Source: Mucilaginibacter aquatilis
GTDB taxonomy: Bacteria; Bacteroidota; Bacteroidia; Sphingobacteriales; Sphingobacteriaceae
Length of the DNA stretch: 64,000 nt
NCBI RefSeq assembly: GCF_009755275.1
Contig: NZ_WQLA01000007.1
Coordinates: 248,001-312,000 of the forward strand
Direction: 5' to 3'
Shown: one piece after another, positions 1 to 7,959 of the stretch
How positions within the stretch are numbered: the stretch's first letter is position 1
How the letters are laid out: each line of letters opens with the position of its first letter
Translations under genes and position numbers: made by a program
The notes under the pieces: model-generated
Told to the model about the DNA's origin: nothing
Seen by the model: the letters and a program-made list of their open reading frames with translations, nothing else
Databases searched by the model: none

Positions 1-653
1 ATGAATATCCGGAGGCCGATGTGCTTGCACTATCATGCGATTTGGATAATAACGAAAGTGTTGTTGCATTTGCCAACAAGGTAAAAAGCACGTATGGCGG
101 TGCGCACATACTTATTAATTGCGCCGGAGCCAGAGGGGCTGCCGGAGACTTTTTGACACTAACGGATGAAGACTGGCAAAACACCATCAACACCGACCTT
201 ATGGGCGCGGTACGCCTTTGCAGGGCCTTTATACCCCAATTACAAGAGCGTGGCTGGGGCCGGGTGGTTTTGGTAGCCTCAGAGAATGCTTACCAGCCTT
301 ACGAAGAGGAAAGCCCGTATAACGCCTGTAAAGCAGGCATCATAAACTTAAGTAAGTGTCTTTCGCGTTCTTACTCTAATGATGGCTTGTTATTCAACTG
401 TGTATCGCCGGCATACGTTGAATCGCCCATGACGAACGCCATGATGGATGAACTGGCCGAAGAACGTGGCACCGATCGCGAAGAGGCAGTTAAATGGTTT
501 TTGGCCAATAAGCGTCCGCACATTGCAGTTGGCCGACGTGGTAAGCCTGAAGAAGTAGCGGCTGTAATAGCCTTCTTATCTTCAGATTTATGCAGCTACG
601 TTAACGGCAGCAACTACAGGGTTGATGGAGGCGCAGTTGAATCGGCCTTTTAA
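1..653 (+). CDS. SDR-family oxidoreductase, 5' end outside the window
   Basis: This is the C-terminal part of a short-chain dehydrogenase/reductase. The open frame runs from base 3 without a start, so the gene begins upstream and the nucleotide-binding N-terminus is missing. Visible SDR features are the NCAG motif, a YNACKAG block holding the catalytic Tyr-x3-Lys pair, and a C-terminal end in RVDGG, usual for classical SDRs. The class is NAD(P)-dependent alcohol/ketone oxidoreduction in the cytosol; the substrate cannot be told. An alpha/beta hydrolase gene follows 26 bp downstream on the same strand, so the two may be co-transcribed. The family call is firm, the function is open. Confidence 0.88.
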   Translation, partial: EYPEADVLALSCDLDNNESVVAFANKVKSTYGGAHILINCAGARGAAGDFLTLTDEDWQNTINTDLMGAVRLCRAFIPQLQERGWGRVVLVASENAYQPYEEESPYNACKAGIINLSKCLSRSYSNDGLLFNCVSPAYVESPMTNAMMDELAEERGTDREEAVKWFLANKRPHIAVGRRGKPEEVAAVIAFLSSDLCSYVNGSNYRVDGGAVESAF

Positions 654-679
654 CTCAAATTTTAAAAGTAGTTTAAGAC

Positions 680-1423
680 ATGGAAACAACGCCGCCTGTT
701 AAACCCACATTAGTATTGCTGCATTATTTTGGTGGTGCAGCTGCAAGCTGGCAGTGGCTTATTAAGGGTATTGGCAGCGAGTATAACTGCGTTGCCATTA
801 ACTTACCTGGCTTTGGCGGTGCAGCAGCCTTATCAGCTCCAAACCTAAGTAACATGGCAAGTTTTGTTATTGATTACGTTAATCAACATGTTGATACCGA
901 CTCGTACATACTTGCAGGGCATTCAATGGGTGGTAAAATAGCAATGGAGGTTGCGTACCTATCTAAAAGTACAGATAAAAGGGTTCAGCAGTTAATACTG
1001 CTGGCCCCTTCTCCCCCAACAATAGAAAAAATGCCCGATGCCGAAAAGCAACGGATGCTTATACATCCAAACTATAATGAAGCAGTAACAACAGTTGCTA
1101 ACGGCACGGTTATTAAACTAGAGGGAGCAATACTTGAAACAGCTATAGCAACGCAATTACAGGCAGACCCTACCACGTGGAACTGGTGGATTAATGACGG
1201 AATGAACGAATCGATTGCCACACATGCCAAAGACCTTAAGATTCCAGTAACGCTGATTGTATCAAAAGACGACCCTGCAATTACGCAACAGATGACAACG
1301 GATGAAACCATCCCCAACCTTCCGGCTTCAACACATGTTGTATGGACTGAAGGTATAGGACACTTGTTTCAACTGGAGAATCCTGAATGGCTGGCAAAAA
1401 CTTTATCTGGGGTTATCAAATAA
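680..1423 (+). CDS. Alpha/beta-fold hydrolase
   Basis: A 247-residue alpha/beta hydrolase of the small-esterase/C-C hydrolase type. The N-terminus has the LLHYFGG strand-loop that helps form the oxyanion hole. The nucleophile elbow is GHSMGG (about residues 87-92), and the catalytic His is probably in GIGHLFQLE near the C-terminus. There is no signal peptide, so it is cytosolic. It starts 26 bp after the SDR gene, suggesting a two-gene unit that processes a small carbonyl or ester compound. That link is inference; the substrate is unknown. Confidence 0.85.
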   Translation: METTPPVKPTLVLLHYFGGAAASWQWLIKGIGSEYNCVAINLPGFGGAAALSAPNLSNMASFVIDYVNQHVDTDSYILAGHSMGGKIAMEVAYLSKSTDKRVQQLILLAPSPPTIEKMPDAEKQRMLIHPNYNEAVTTVANGTVIKLEGAILETAIATQLQADPTTWNWWINDGMNESIATHAKDLKIPVTLIVSKDDPAITQQMTTDETIPNLPASTHVVWTEGIGHLFQLENPEWLAKTLSGVIK

Positions 1424-1492
1424 TCCTGAGATGGTTGAAGCGTCCAACTTGCTATTAGGTGTAGTGTAAATATCAAGAAGGTATAAAACGAA

Positions 1493-1525
1493 AAAAGTTC
1501 GCAAGTGTTAAACTTGCGAACTTTT
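1493..1525 (-). terminator. Intrinsic terminator after tRNA-Phe
   Basis: A perfect 14-bp inverted repeat (1493-1506 with 1512-1525) with a 5-nt loop begins two bases past the 3' end of tRNA-Phe. The arms carry A/T tracts on both sides, so it could also stop transcription arriving from the hydrolase gene on the plus strand. Confidence 0.85.
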
Positions 1526-1526
1526 G

Positions 1527-1599
1527 TGGTACCAACTGGGATCGAACCAGTGACACAAGGATTTTCAGTCCTTTGCTCTACCATCTGAGCTATGGTACC
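1527..1599 (-). tRNA. tRNA-Phe (anticodon GAA)
   Basis: Read on the minus strand this is a 73-nt cloverleaf: 7-bp acceptor stem GGTACCA/TGGTACC, D arm, anticodon stem AAGGA/TCCTT with loop CTGAAAA (anticodon GAA), and a T arm with TTCGATC. The discriminator base is A. The 3' CCA is not encoded, so it must be added after transcription. Confidence 0.97.
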
Positions 1600-1614
1600 G
1601 CCCTTTTGGGACTG

Positions 1615-1622
1615 CAAATGTA
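1615..1622 (-). promoter_or_regulatory. -7 promoter element of tRNA-Phe
   Basis: On the minus strand this reads TACATTTG, a perfect match to the Bacteroidota -7 consensus TAnnTTTG. It lies 15 bp upstream of the mature tRNA 5' end. No clear -33 TTTG is seen at the expected distance. Confidence 0.55.
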
Positions 1623-1878
1623 GCTTCTTTTTTTATTTCTAAAAATTTATTTTGAAAATAATTACTCACCAAGTGTTATGTAATTGATACAAAGCCAAAT
1701 AAATTAATCAATCTTTTTACAAGCTGGCTTTTTTGTTTGCTTACGGTCTTTACAATTACTCAAAACTACAGGCAAGCTGAATTTTCAGGTATTAAACTCC
1801 CTATCGCGCCAGCAAATTTAACGCATTCATGACCACCATCACTTTATACCTGAACCATAAATTTGATACCTTTGCCAT

Positions 1879-2364
1879 ATGCAATTTTCAAAAAATTCGC
1901 GAGTTTGGATTTACCAGGCCGATAAGGAATTAAGTGATAGCCAGGCCCAGCAAATACAAGAACAGCTTAATAGCTTCACACACAGCTGGACGGCGCATAA
2001 CAATCAGCTTAAGGCCGGTGCTGTAGTAAAATATAACCGCTTTCTTATTTTAGTGGTTGATGAAAGCCAGGCAGGTGCAAGCGGATGTTCTATTGATAAA
2101 TCGGTGCGGGTTATGAAGGAGCTGGAGCAGCAGTATAACATCAATTTATTCGACCGTTTCAACCTGGCTTACCGCGAGGGCGACGAAATATTATCACTAC
2201 CACGTGAGGAGTTTGAAGCTTTAATTAAAGCCGGTAAAATCAACGCAGGCACCATTGTATACAATAACCTGGTACAAACATTAGAAGAGCTGCAAACCAA
2301 ATGGGAAGTGCCATTGCAAAACAGCTGGCATGTACAGCTCTTTGGCAGCTTATTAACAGCATAA
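1879..2364 (+). CDS. Conserved hypothetical protein, often mislabelled ABC transporter ATPase
   Basis: A 161-residue soluble protein without signal peptide or membrane segment. From memory, close homologues in Bacteroidota are often called ABC transporter ATPase. However, no Walker A, Walker B or ABC signature motif can be found, and the length is far too short for a full ATPase domain. It resembles a compact alpha/beta protein with a conserved middle (KYNRFLILVVDES) and a C-terminal helix. It stands alone between the tRNA-Phe region and a convergent gene, and a bidirectional hairpin closes it. Function unknown. Confidence 0.75.
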   Translation: MQFSKNSRVWIYQADKELSDSQAQQIQEQLNSFTHSWTAHNNQLKAGAVVKYNRFLILVVDESQAGASGCSIDKSVRVMKELEQQYNINLFDRFNLAYREGDEILSLPREEFEALIKAGKINAGTIVYNNLVQTLEELQTKWEVPLQNSWHVQLFGSLLTA

Positions 2365-2398
2365 AAAATACCTCCTGGTATATACCAGGAAGTATTTT
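2365..2398. terminator. Bidirectional intrinsic terminator
   Basis: An inverted repeat of about 15 bp with one mismatch lies between convergent genes ending at 2364 (plus) and 2401 (minus). A-rich and T-rich flanks let it serve both strands. Confidence 0.75.
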
Positions 2399-2400
2399 GG

Positions 2401-2817
2401 TTATTTTGCTTTCAAGGTCACTTCAATATCAGGCTTCACGCTTTGTATTAAAGCTATAAAAGCGGCTTTATCTTTGGGCGAAATCATTACCGAATCATAC
2501 TTATTGTAAGCAATTTCTAACCGGTCTAACGATGACGCTGGTGAGCTTAGCGCATTGTTAGTCTCCTTGATGCTTTTAATAGTATTGATATCCACATTTT
2601 GATTAACCAGAAATCCGCATCTGATATTTACTATAGAGTTATTTACCACGTAGTATGTGCTGTACAACATGTGCGCAGTAAATAAAGCAACAACACCTAT
2701 AACAATAAAGCCCGACCAAAGGCCATCCATAACCATGGGTACAGATGTGGCAATAAAGACAATACCTAAAGGTATCACCAATTCCAACCCAATCTTTGAT
2801 CTGAATGTTGTGGCCAT
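2401..2817 (-). CDS. Small membrane protein with bacterial PH-like domain
   Basis: A 138-residue protein with two adjacent N-terminal transmembrane stretches (about residues 12-30 and 34-53). A soluble domain of about 80 residues follows, resembling the short bacterial PH-like family PF06713. The pattern YYVVNNSIVNIRCGF, then a VDINTIKSI strand and a late MISPKDKAAFIALI helix, fits that family. Such proteins sit at the inner face of the membrane; no catalytic residues are expected. It lies 12 bp downstream of manA on the same strand and may be read through from it. Precise role unknown. Confidence 0.7.
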   Translation of the reverse strand: MATTFRSKIGLELVIPLGIVFIATSVPMVMDGLWSGFIVIGVVALFTAHMLYSTYYVVNNSIVNIRCGFLVNQNVDINTIKSIKETNNALSSPASSLDRLEIAYNKYDSVMISPKDKAAFIALIQSVKPDIEVTLKAK

Positions 2818-2829
2818 GCGGCAAGATTG

Positions 2830-3810
2830 TTATGCTATGTAGCTTTCCAATATTTTAAAGCCCTGGCTGGTTTTTAATTCCACCTTGTCTACGGTGTTAG
2901 GTAACAGCAGGCACTCACCCATTTTTACTGCATAACTTTCGCCGTTGTATTGCAACTCGTAACTACCTTCCAAACAAACGTGTATTACAAACGAATCAAA
3001 GGCTGAATAGTCTTTGCTAACGTTCTCCGTATAATCCATTACGTTAGTTGTGAAATATGGGCAGCTTACCAGGTGCACATCCTCGTTCTTTACAGGAGTA
3101 TAATCGGTACGGTAATTAGGATACTTCTTATAATCGATAGCTGCTAAAGCCTCCTCGGTATGCAGCTCACGTTTATTTCCTTTATCATCTACACGGTCAA
3201 AATCGTATATGCGGTAGGTAATATCTGAAGTTTGCTGAATTTCGGCAATAAGCAGTCCTTTGCCAATGGTATGTACACGGCCTGCAGGTAAAAAGAACAC
3301 ATCACCCGCTTTAACGTCCTCGCGGTTTAAAATATCGGTAAGATTACCGCTGTTTAATTTTTCAACGTAGGTTTTCTCATCTACTTCCTCGCTAAAACCT
3401 GCAATAAGGCTCGAACCCGGATCGGCTTCAATAACATACCACATTTCGGTTTTACCAAATGAGTTATGACGTTTGCGGGCCAGTTCATCATCAGGGTGTA
3501 CTTGTATCGACAGATCTTCGTTAGCGTCGATAAACTTTACCAATAACGGAAACTCGTTACCAAAACGCTCGTAAACGGATTTACCTACCAGTGCGTCTTT
3601 GTGTTCTTCTAAAAGCGCAGCTAATGACTGGCCTTGCAATGCACCATTTTCAACCACCGAAACGTCTGATTTTACGCCCGATATTTCCCAGGTTTCGCCG
3701 CAATTAGGCAAATCGCCAAAATCTTTATGCAAATAGGTCTTGATCTTTTGACCGCCCCATATCTTGTCTTTGTAAATGGTTTTAAATTTTAAAGGATAGA
3801 GTGTTGACAT
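2830..3810 (-). CDS. manA: Mannose-6-phosphate isomerase, class I type
   Basis: A 326-residue cupin enzyme that interconverts mannose 6-phosphate and fructose 6-phosphate, linking hexose metabolism to mannose-containing polysaccharides. Zinc-ligand motifs are visible: QVHPDDELA (about residues 100-108), the E of KTEMWYV, and the late His in PAGRVHTIGKG. The length matches the short Bacillus-type enzymes. The start (MSTLYPLKFK) begins directly with the conserved PLKF stretch. The minus-strand gene for a small PH-like membrane protein follows at 12 bp. The family assignment is firm. Confidence 0.93.
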   Translation of the reverse strand: MSTLYPLKFKTIYKDKIWGGQKIKTYLHKDFGDLPNCGETWEISGVKSDVSVVENGALQGQSLAALLEEHKDALVGKSVYERFGNEFPLLVKFIDANEDLSIQVHPDDELARKRHNSFGKTEMWYVIEADPGSSLIAGFSEEVDEKTYVEKLNSGNLTDILNREDVKAGDVFFLPAGRVHTIGKGLLIAEIQQTSDITYRIYDFDRVDDKGNKRELHTEEALAAIDYKKYPNYRTDYTPVKNEDVHLVSCPYFTTNVMDYTENVSKDYSAFDSFVIHVCLEGSYELQYNGESYAVKMGECLLLPNTVDKVELKTSQGFKILESYIA

Positions 3811-3915
3811 AGTTGATTGATTTTTTTTGCTAAAGTAATATATTGAAATACAAAACGGTCTGAAATGAGTTTGAAATACAAATCAATTAACTATACATAT
3901 TTTCAGTTACAGCAG

Positions 3916-4656
3916 CTATTTAAAATAAACTATCTTTATGTGATTTTTTGCTACATCAATATAGCCACCAGACTTAAATCCGGTAAAAAGAGCTTGAAAG
4001 TTCCCATTAGGTTTTGTTAACATAGTTTCGTATGTCCAGATACGCTTATCAGAAATTTTATCAATATTAACAAAATGCTTATTTTCTATTTTCGCAACGT
4101 ACGTCCCTTCATTTCCCGATATAATATAAAATGGTTGCTTTTGATAAGCAAATGCCGCAAGCGTTGTTATGCCGATGGTATCTACTAATGTTTTTGTTCC
4201 CTTTAAAGATTTTGATTCATCATCACCTACATATCTTATCTGCTTTTTTCCATTTTTACTACGTGGTGACGGAAGTTTGAACACAGTTAGTAATTCCGGA
4301 TTCTTTACTTCAACTACGCTTGTGAAGCCGCTCATGTGTGCGAGACTATTTACTACTAAATATTTATTTTCAGCTTTAAGTATGGTTACTGCACACGTAG
4401 CACTGCACGACCTTTCAACCTTTGTAATCTTGTTCCTAAAATATACTGATCCTCCCCATTCGCCGCTACATGTTCTTCTAACCACATATTTCTCATCTTC
4501 AAATAGCACAGGTTTTTCTTTAAGCAAATTTGCTATCTTTTTTTGTTCAATTGTATCAGTAAGTATTACTTCTTCAACATCAAATAACTTTTGATGTTGA
4601 CCGAACGACAACAATGCGCTACACATTGCAATGAGAATAGATAGAGAGAACTTCAT
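3916..4656 (-). CDS. Secreted hypothetical protein
   Basis: A 246-residue protein with a clear Sec signal peptide (hydrophobic stretch at residues 3-17, cleavage probably after SFG). No domain was recognised. The mature part has several Lys/Glu-rich strands and a short CSATC pair of cysteines that could form a disulfide in the periplasm. The gene stands alone between icd and manA, all on the minus strand but with gaps of about 100 bp, so it is probably its own unit. Function unknown. Confidence 0.65.
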   Translation of the reverse strand: MKFSLSILIAMCSALLSFGQHQKLFDVEEVILTDTIEQKKIANLLKEKPVLFEDEKYVVRRTCSGEWGGSVYFRNKITKVERSCSATCAVTILKAENKYLVVNSLAHMSGFTSVVEVKNPELLTVFKLPSPRSKNGKKQIRYVGDDESKSLKGTKTLVDTIGITTLAAFAYQKQPFYIISGNEGTYVAKIENKHFVNIDKISDKRIWTYETMLTKPNGNFQALFTGFKSGGYIDVAKNHIKIVYFK

Positions 4657-4700
4657 ATTTAGACAGGTGTATGCAAAGGTTATCTTCTGAATATAAACAT

Positions 4701-4728
4701 AAATGCCCCGCTTTTTAGCGAGGCATTT
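4701..4728 (-). terminator. Hairpin after icd
   Basis: An inverted repeat of 12 positions with one mismatch (4701-4712 with 4717-4728) lies 20 bp past the icd stop. The T tract on the minus strand is weak (ATTTAT), so termination efficiency is uncertain. Confidence 0.5.
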
Positions 4729-4748
4729 AATATCACAACTAAGAATAA

Positions 4749-5978
4749 TTACTTACCTAATTTAGCTTTCAGGTTTTCGTCAATAGCTTCTAAAAACTCT
4801 TCGGTGTACAGGTAATCAGTACCATGTTCAACCTTAGGTTTAATGGTAATAGCCAAATCTTTGGTCATTTTGCCGCTTTCAACAGTTTCAATACAAACCT
4901 GCTCTAAAGTATGGCAAAAATCAATCAGCTCCTGGTTACCGTCCAGTTTACCACGAAACTCCAGACCGCGGGTCCAGGCAAAGATTGAAGCGATTGGGTT
5001 AGTTGAAGTTGGGTTACCTTTTTGATGCTCGCGGTAGTGACGGGTTACGGTACCGTGTGCAGCTTCGGCTTCCATTACGGTGCCATCTGGCGTAACCAAA
5101 GTAGAGGTCATTAAACCTAATGAACCAAAACCTTGTGCTACGGTATCAGATTGTACGTCGCCATCATAGTTTTTACAAGCCCATACAAAGTTACCGTTCC
5201 ATTTAAGGGCCGATGCAACCATGTCGTCAATTAAACGGTGCTCGTATACAATGCCTTTTTCGGCAAATTTAGCTTTGTAATCGTTTTGATAAATCTCTTC
5301 AAAAATATCTTTAAAACGACCGTCGTATTTTTTAAGGATGGTGTTTTTAGTTGATAAGTATAAAGGCCAGCCTTTCATTAAAGCCTGGTTAAAACATGCG
5401 TGCGCAAATCCTTTGATTGATTCATCAGTGTTGTACATTGATAAAGCAACACCATCACCTTTAAAGTTGAACACTTCGTATGATTGAACTTCGCCGCCAT
5501 CTTCAGGAGTAAAGGTTACGGTTAATTTACCTTTGCCTTTAGTAACAAAATCGGTAGCGCGGTACTGATCGCCAAAAGCATGACGGCCAATACAAATTGG
5601 AGCAGTCCAGTTTGGAACTAAACGTGGCACATTGCTCATTACAATAGGCTCACGAAAAACTGTACCATCCAATATGTTACGGATAGTACCGTTTGGTGAT
5701 TTCCACATTTGCTTTAAACCAAACTCTTTAACACGCTCCTCATCCGGAGTAATGGTAGCACATTTAATACCTACACCGTACTGTTTAATGGCGTTAGCTG
5801 CATCAATAGTAACCTGATCGTTAGTCTCGTCGCGGTATTCAATACCTAAATCGTAATACTTCAAATCAACATCCAGGTAAGGAAGAATCAATTTATCCTT
5901 AATAAACTGCCAGATGATGCGGGTCATCTCATCGCCATCCAGTTCAACTACCGGATTTTCTACTTTAATTTTTGACAT
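4749..5978 (-). CDS. icd: NADP-dependent isocitrate dehydrogenase, eukaryote-type
   Basis: A 409-residue enzyme that oxidatively decarboxylates isocitrate to 2-oxoglutarate with NADP+, a TCA-cycle and NADPH-supplying step. The sequence follows the homodimeric eukaryotic IDH1/2 subfamily rather than the E. coli type: [14 protein letters not shown] at the start, KSPNGTIRN in the substrate loop, the DDMVA metal-binding Asp region and the [10 protein letters not shown] cofactor loop. Length is typical. The start at [17 protein letters not shown] gives the usual N-terminus. A TATATTTG -7 element lies about 40 bp upstream. Very secure call. Confidence 0.97.
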   Translation of the reverse strand: MSKIKVENPVVELDGDEMTRIIWQFIKDKLILPYLDVDLKYYDLGIEYRDETNDQVTIDAANAIKQYGVGIKCATITPDEERVKEFGLKQMWKSPNGTIRNILDGTVFREPIVMSNVPRLVPNWTAPICIGRHAFGDQYRATDFVTKGKGKLTVTFTPEDGGEVQSYEVFNFKGDGVALSMYNTDESIKGFAHACFNQALMKGWPLYLSTKNTILKKYDGRFKDIFEEIYQNDYKAKFAEKGIVYEHRLIDDMVASALKWNGNFVWACKNYDGDVQSDTVAQGFGSLGLMTSTLVTPDGTVMEAEAAHGTVTRHYREHQKGNPTSTNPIASIFAWTRGLEFRGKLDGNQELIDFCHTLEQVCIETVESGKMTKDLAITIKPKVEHGTDYLYTEEFLEAIDENLKAKLGK

Positions 5979-6014
5979 ATCGGGTTTTTGTTGTAGTTGT
6001 ATTTAAAAAACGTC

Positions 6015-6022
6015 CAAATATA
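6015..6022 (-). promoter_or_regulatory. -7 promoter element of icd
   Basis: On the minus strand this reads TATATTTG, a perfect TAnnTTTG match, 36 bp before the icd start codon. No convincing -33 element is seen. Confidence 0.45.
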
Positions 6023-6137
6023 TACATTTTGACTATTGCCCTGCCACTTTATAAGTTAAAGTTTTTGCCTGCAGCTTATCATCAAAAATTGGCCACATTT
6101 AAATAAAATGTTAATTTTAAGGCGGATATAGAAACGG

Positions 6138-6587
6138 ATGAAAAAGATTTACGGTTTTTTATTGCTTGCCCTTATTGTAATAAACACGGGTTGCAAGCAA
6201 GACCCGCCAGTTTTACCTGCAAACCTGCGAAATACGCAATTACTTGGTAAGTGGAATTTAGCCTTCATGCAATCAGAAAAATACATTGATGGCGACAAAG
6301 AGCCCGACTCCAGTCCGCTGATTGGCACCGCTAATGATTATTTTATTTTTGAGGCCGATAACCGGGCTACACTATCATCAACTGTTTACCAAAAACTGTT
6401 TCAAGGCTATTACTCTGCCAATACAGCTGCATCAACGCTGGCATTTAAAAGCGGCGATTTGCTTATAAGGTATAATGTTACGGCACTTTCTATCACACAA
6501 ATGGAGCTTGTTGAAACTATTAATACCAACGAAGCAGGCTCATCTGTAACTATAATTAATTACTACACCTATAACCGCTTACCATAG
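6138..6587 (+). CDS. Lipoprotein of unknown function, lipocalin-like
   Basis: A 149-residue lipoprotein. Residues 1-19 form a type II signal peptide ending in the lipobox NTGC, followed by KQDPPVLP. The body, beginning LLGKWNLAFMQSEKY, looks like the small beta-barrel lipocalin-like lipoproteins common in Bacteroidota, but this rests on the LxGKW start and strand pattern only. The next gene starts 2 nt after its stop, so the two are almost certainly translated from one transcript. Function unknown. Confidence 0.68.
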   Translation: MKKIYGFLLLALIVINTGCKQDPPVLPANLRNTQLLGKWNLAFMQSEKYIDGDKEPDSSPLIGTANDYFIFEADNRATLSSTVYQKLFQGYYSANTAASTLAFKSGDLLIRYNVTALSITQMELVETINTNEAGSSVTIINYYTYNRLP

Positions 6588-6589
6588 TT

Positions 6590-7285
6590 TTGAAAAAAAT
6601 ACTACTTACGCTATGTATATGCTTTGCTACCCTGTTAGCTAAAGCGCAGCTGGGCTATATGTACGGGCAATATGATTTAGGATTTGCAGCAGCCTTGAAT
6701 TATGCTTATACAGATGCTGAAACGGTTAAAGGTACGCCCGCAGCACATTTGGTTTTTGCATATAATCATACCCCCTTTTTGAATTATATTGCCGAAGTTC
6801 AGTTTGGCCGCTTAGCCGGCGGAGATTCGGTGAGAACGCTATCGGGGCGCGAGTTTAAAAATAATTATACCGCAGTTAGTTTCAGGGCCCAAGTTCAGGC
6901 TGGCGAATTGCTGCGTTATGATAACACTGTTATAATGAATGCACTGCGCAACATATATGTTAGCGGTGGCGTGGGTGTTATTTATAACAATATGTCTGAA
7001 ATTAACCGGTCTTCACTTTATATTCCCGATTATACATCATCAGGCCGTAATTCAAGCAGTGAATTTTTCATACCCTTAAAAGCCGGATATGAGTTTAAAG
7101 TTTTTAACAGCTACGATGAGCCGTTTATAAAGGTTGATTTAGGCTATCAACTAAATTACGTTTTGGGCGACCAGTTAGACGGCATTAAAGCAGGTATACG
7201 CAAGGATGTTTATTCGCAGTTTGTGGTAGGAATGCGCTTTGCTATTGGTGGCTTTACTTCCTATCGTAAGCCTATACGCCAGTAA
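6590..7285 (+). CDS. Outer-membrane beta-barrel family protein
   Basis: A 231-residue protein with a signal peptide (KKILLTLCICFATLLAKA) followed by alternating hydrophobic/polar strands rich in Tyr, Phe and Asn, ending in an aromatic-rich strand (QFVVGMRFAIGGF). That is typical of small porin-like outer-membrane proteins. The start is TTG at 6590. An ATG would be expected, but none lies upstream in frame near the signal peptide, and the TTG gives the canonical MKK- signal start. It is only 2 nt after the upstream lipoprotein stop, implying translational coupling. Ligand unknown. Confidence 0.72.
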   Translation: MKKILLTLCICFATLLAKAQLGYMYGQYDLGFAAALNYAYTDAETVKGTPAAHLVFAYNHTPFLNYIAEVQFGRLAGGDSVRTLSGREFKNNYTAVSFRAQVQAGELLRYDNTVIMNALRNIYVSGGVGVIYNNMSEINRSSLYIPDYTSSGRNSSSEFFIPLKAGYEFKVFNSYDEPFIKVDLGYQLNYVLGDQLDGIKAGIRKDVYSQFVVGMRFAIGGFTSYRKPIRQ

Positions 7286-7365
7286 TACAGGCAAACTTAA
7301 GTTTTACGGTTTAAAACTTTGGATGGATTATTGATGTTAATTCATTACAACAAAGTTAAACCTGT

Positions 7366-7860
7366 ATGAAAAACGACGATACCTTCTATCCTGGTTTTAA
7401 TGATGAAAACCTGGACAGAGACAAAAAAATGAAAGACGAATTGGGTGAAGAAACTTCAGCCCATGATTTGAAATACGACCCGGATACCGACAGCTACGAA
7501 ATTGCTGTTGAAAGTGATGACCCGGATTATGATCCGCCTCAATTATTTGATACAGCAGCCCCGGGTGGCAGCGATTTTGATTCGAGCTATGACGAAGCCA
7601 ACCCTTATGACACACAGGGTGAGTATGATAAAAACCGTTCATTAGAAACCGATGCCGAAGGCTTAGGTATGCATATTGACAGCGGAAGGATTGTAGAACT
7701 GGATCCGGTTGATGAAACTCTGGCCCGTACACCGGAAGACGACCGCGAAGACCTTGATGAAGAAGGTTACCCGAAAAATGATGCCGACCTTGCTGAAGGT
7801 GCCGAAAAAACCGACAGCGATATTAGTGGTGAGGACGAAGATGATGACTTTTTAAAATAG
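7366..7860 (+). CDS. Highly acidic hypothetical protein
   Basis: A 164-residue protein dominated by Asp and Glu, with few Lys/Arg and almost no extended hydrophobic segment. It has no signal peptide. Repeated Asp-Pro-Asp and Asp-rich clusters (for example DPDTD, DDPDYDPP, EDEDDDF) recur along its length, so it is probably disordered and very low in isoelectric point. It could bind cations or basic proteins, but nothing identifies a function. It is flanked by a bidirectional hairpin separating it from dnaX. That it is a real gene is supported by the strongly coding-like codon pattern. Confidence 0.65.
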   Translation: MKNDDTFYPGFNDENLDRDKKMKDELGEETSAHDLKYDPDTDSYEIAVESDDPDYDPPQLFDTAAPGGSDFDSSYDEANPYDTQGEYDKNRSLETDAEGLGMHIDSGRIVELDPVDETLARTPEDDREDLDEEGYPKNDADLAEGAEKTDSDISGEDEDDDFLK

Positions 7861-7882
7861 AAGTTTCTAAAAAGATCCTGAT

Positions 7883-7940
7883 AGAGGTATAAAGTAAATC
7901 GAGGTTGCAGTAAAGCATAATCAATTTACCTTATACCTCT
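7883..7940. terminator. Long hairpin between convergent genes
   Basis: Arms of 17 nt (7883-7899 and 7924-7940) are complementary with one mismatch around a 24-nt loop, between the acidic-protein gene (plus) and dnaX (minus). A T-rich stretch follows on the plus strand. Likely shared terminator. Confidence 0.6.
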
Positions 7941-7959
7941 TTTCCATTTAAAGGCTTTA

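Noticed and set aside
7397..7732. Antisense open frame of 111 codons opposite the acidic-protein gene
   Set aside because: It is a His- and Pro-rich shadow of the GAT/GAA-rich coding strand, has no recognisable domain or start context, and the plus-strand frame has the coding pattern.
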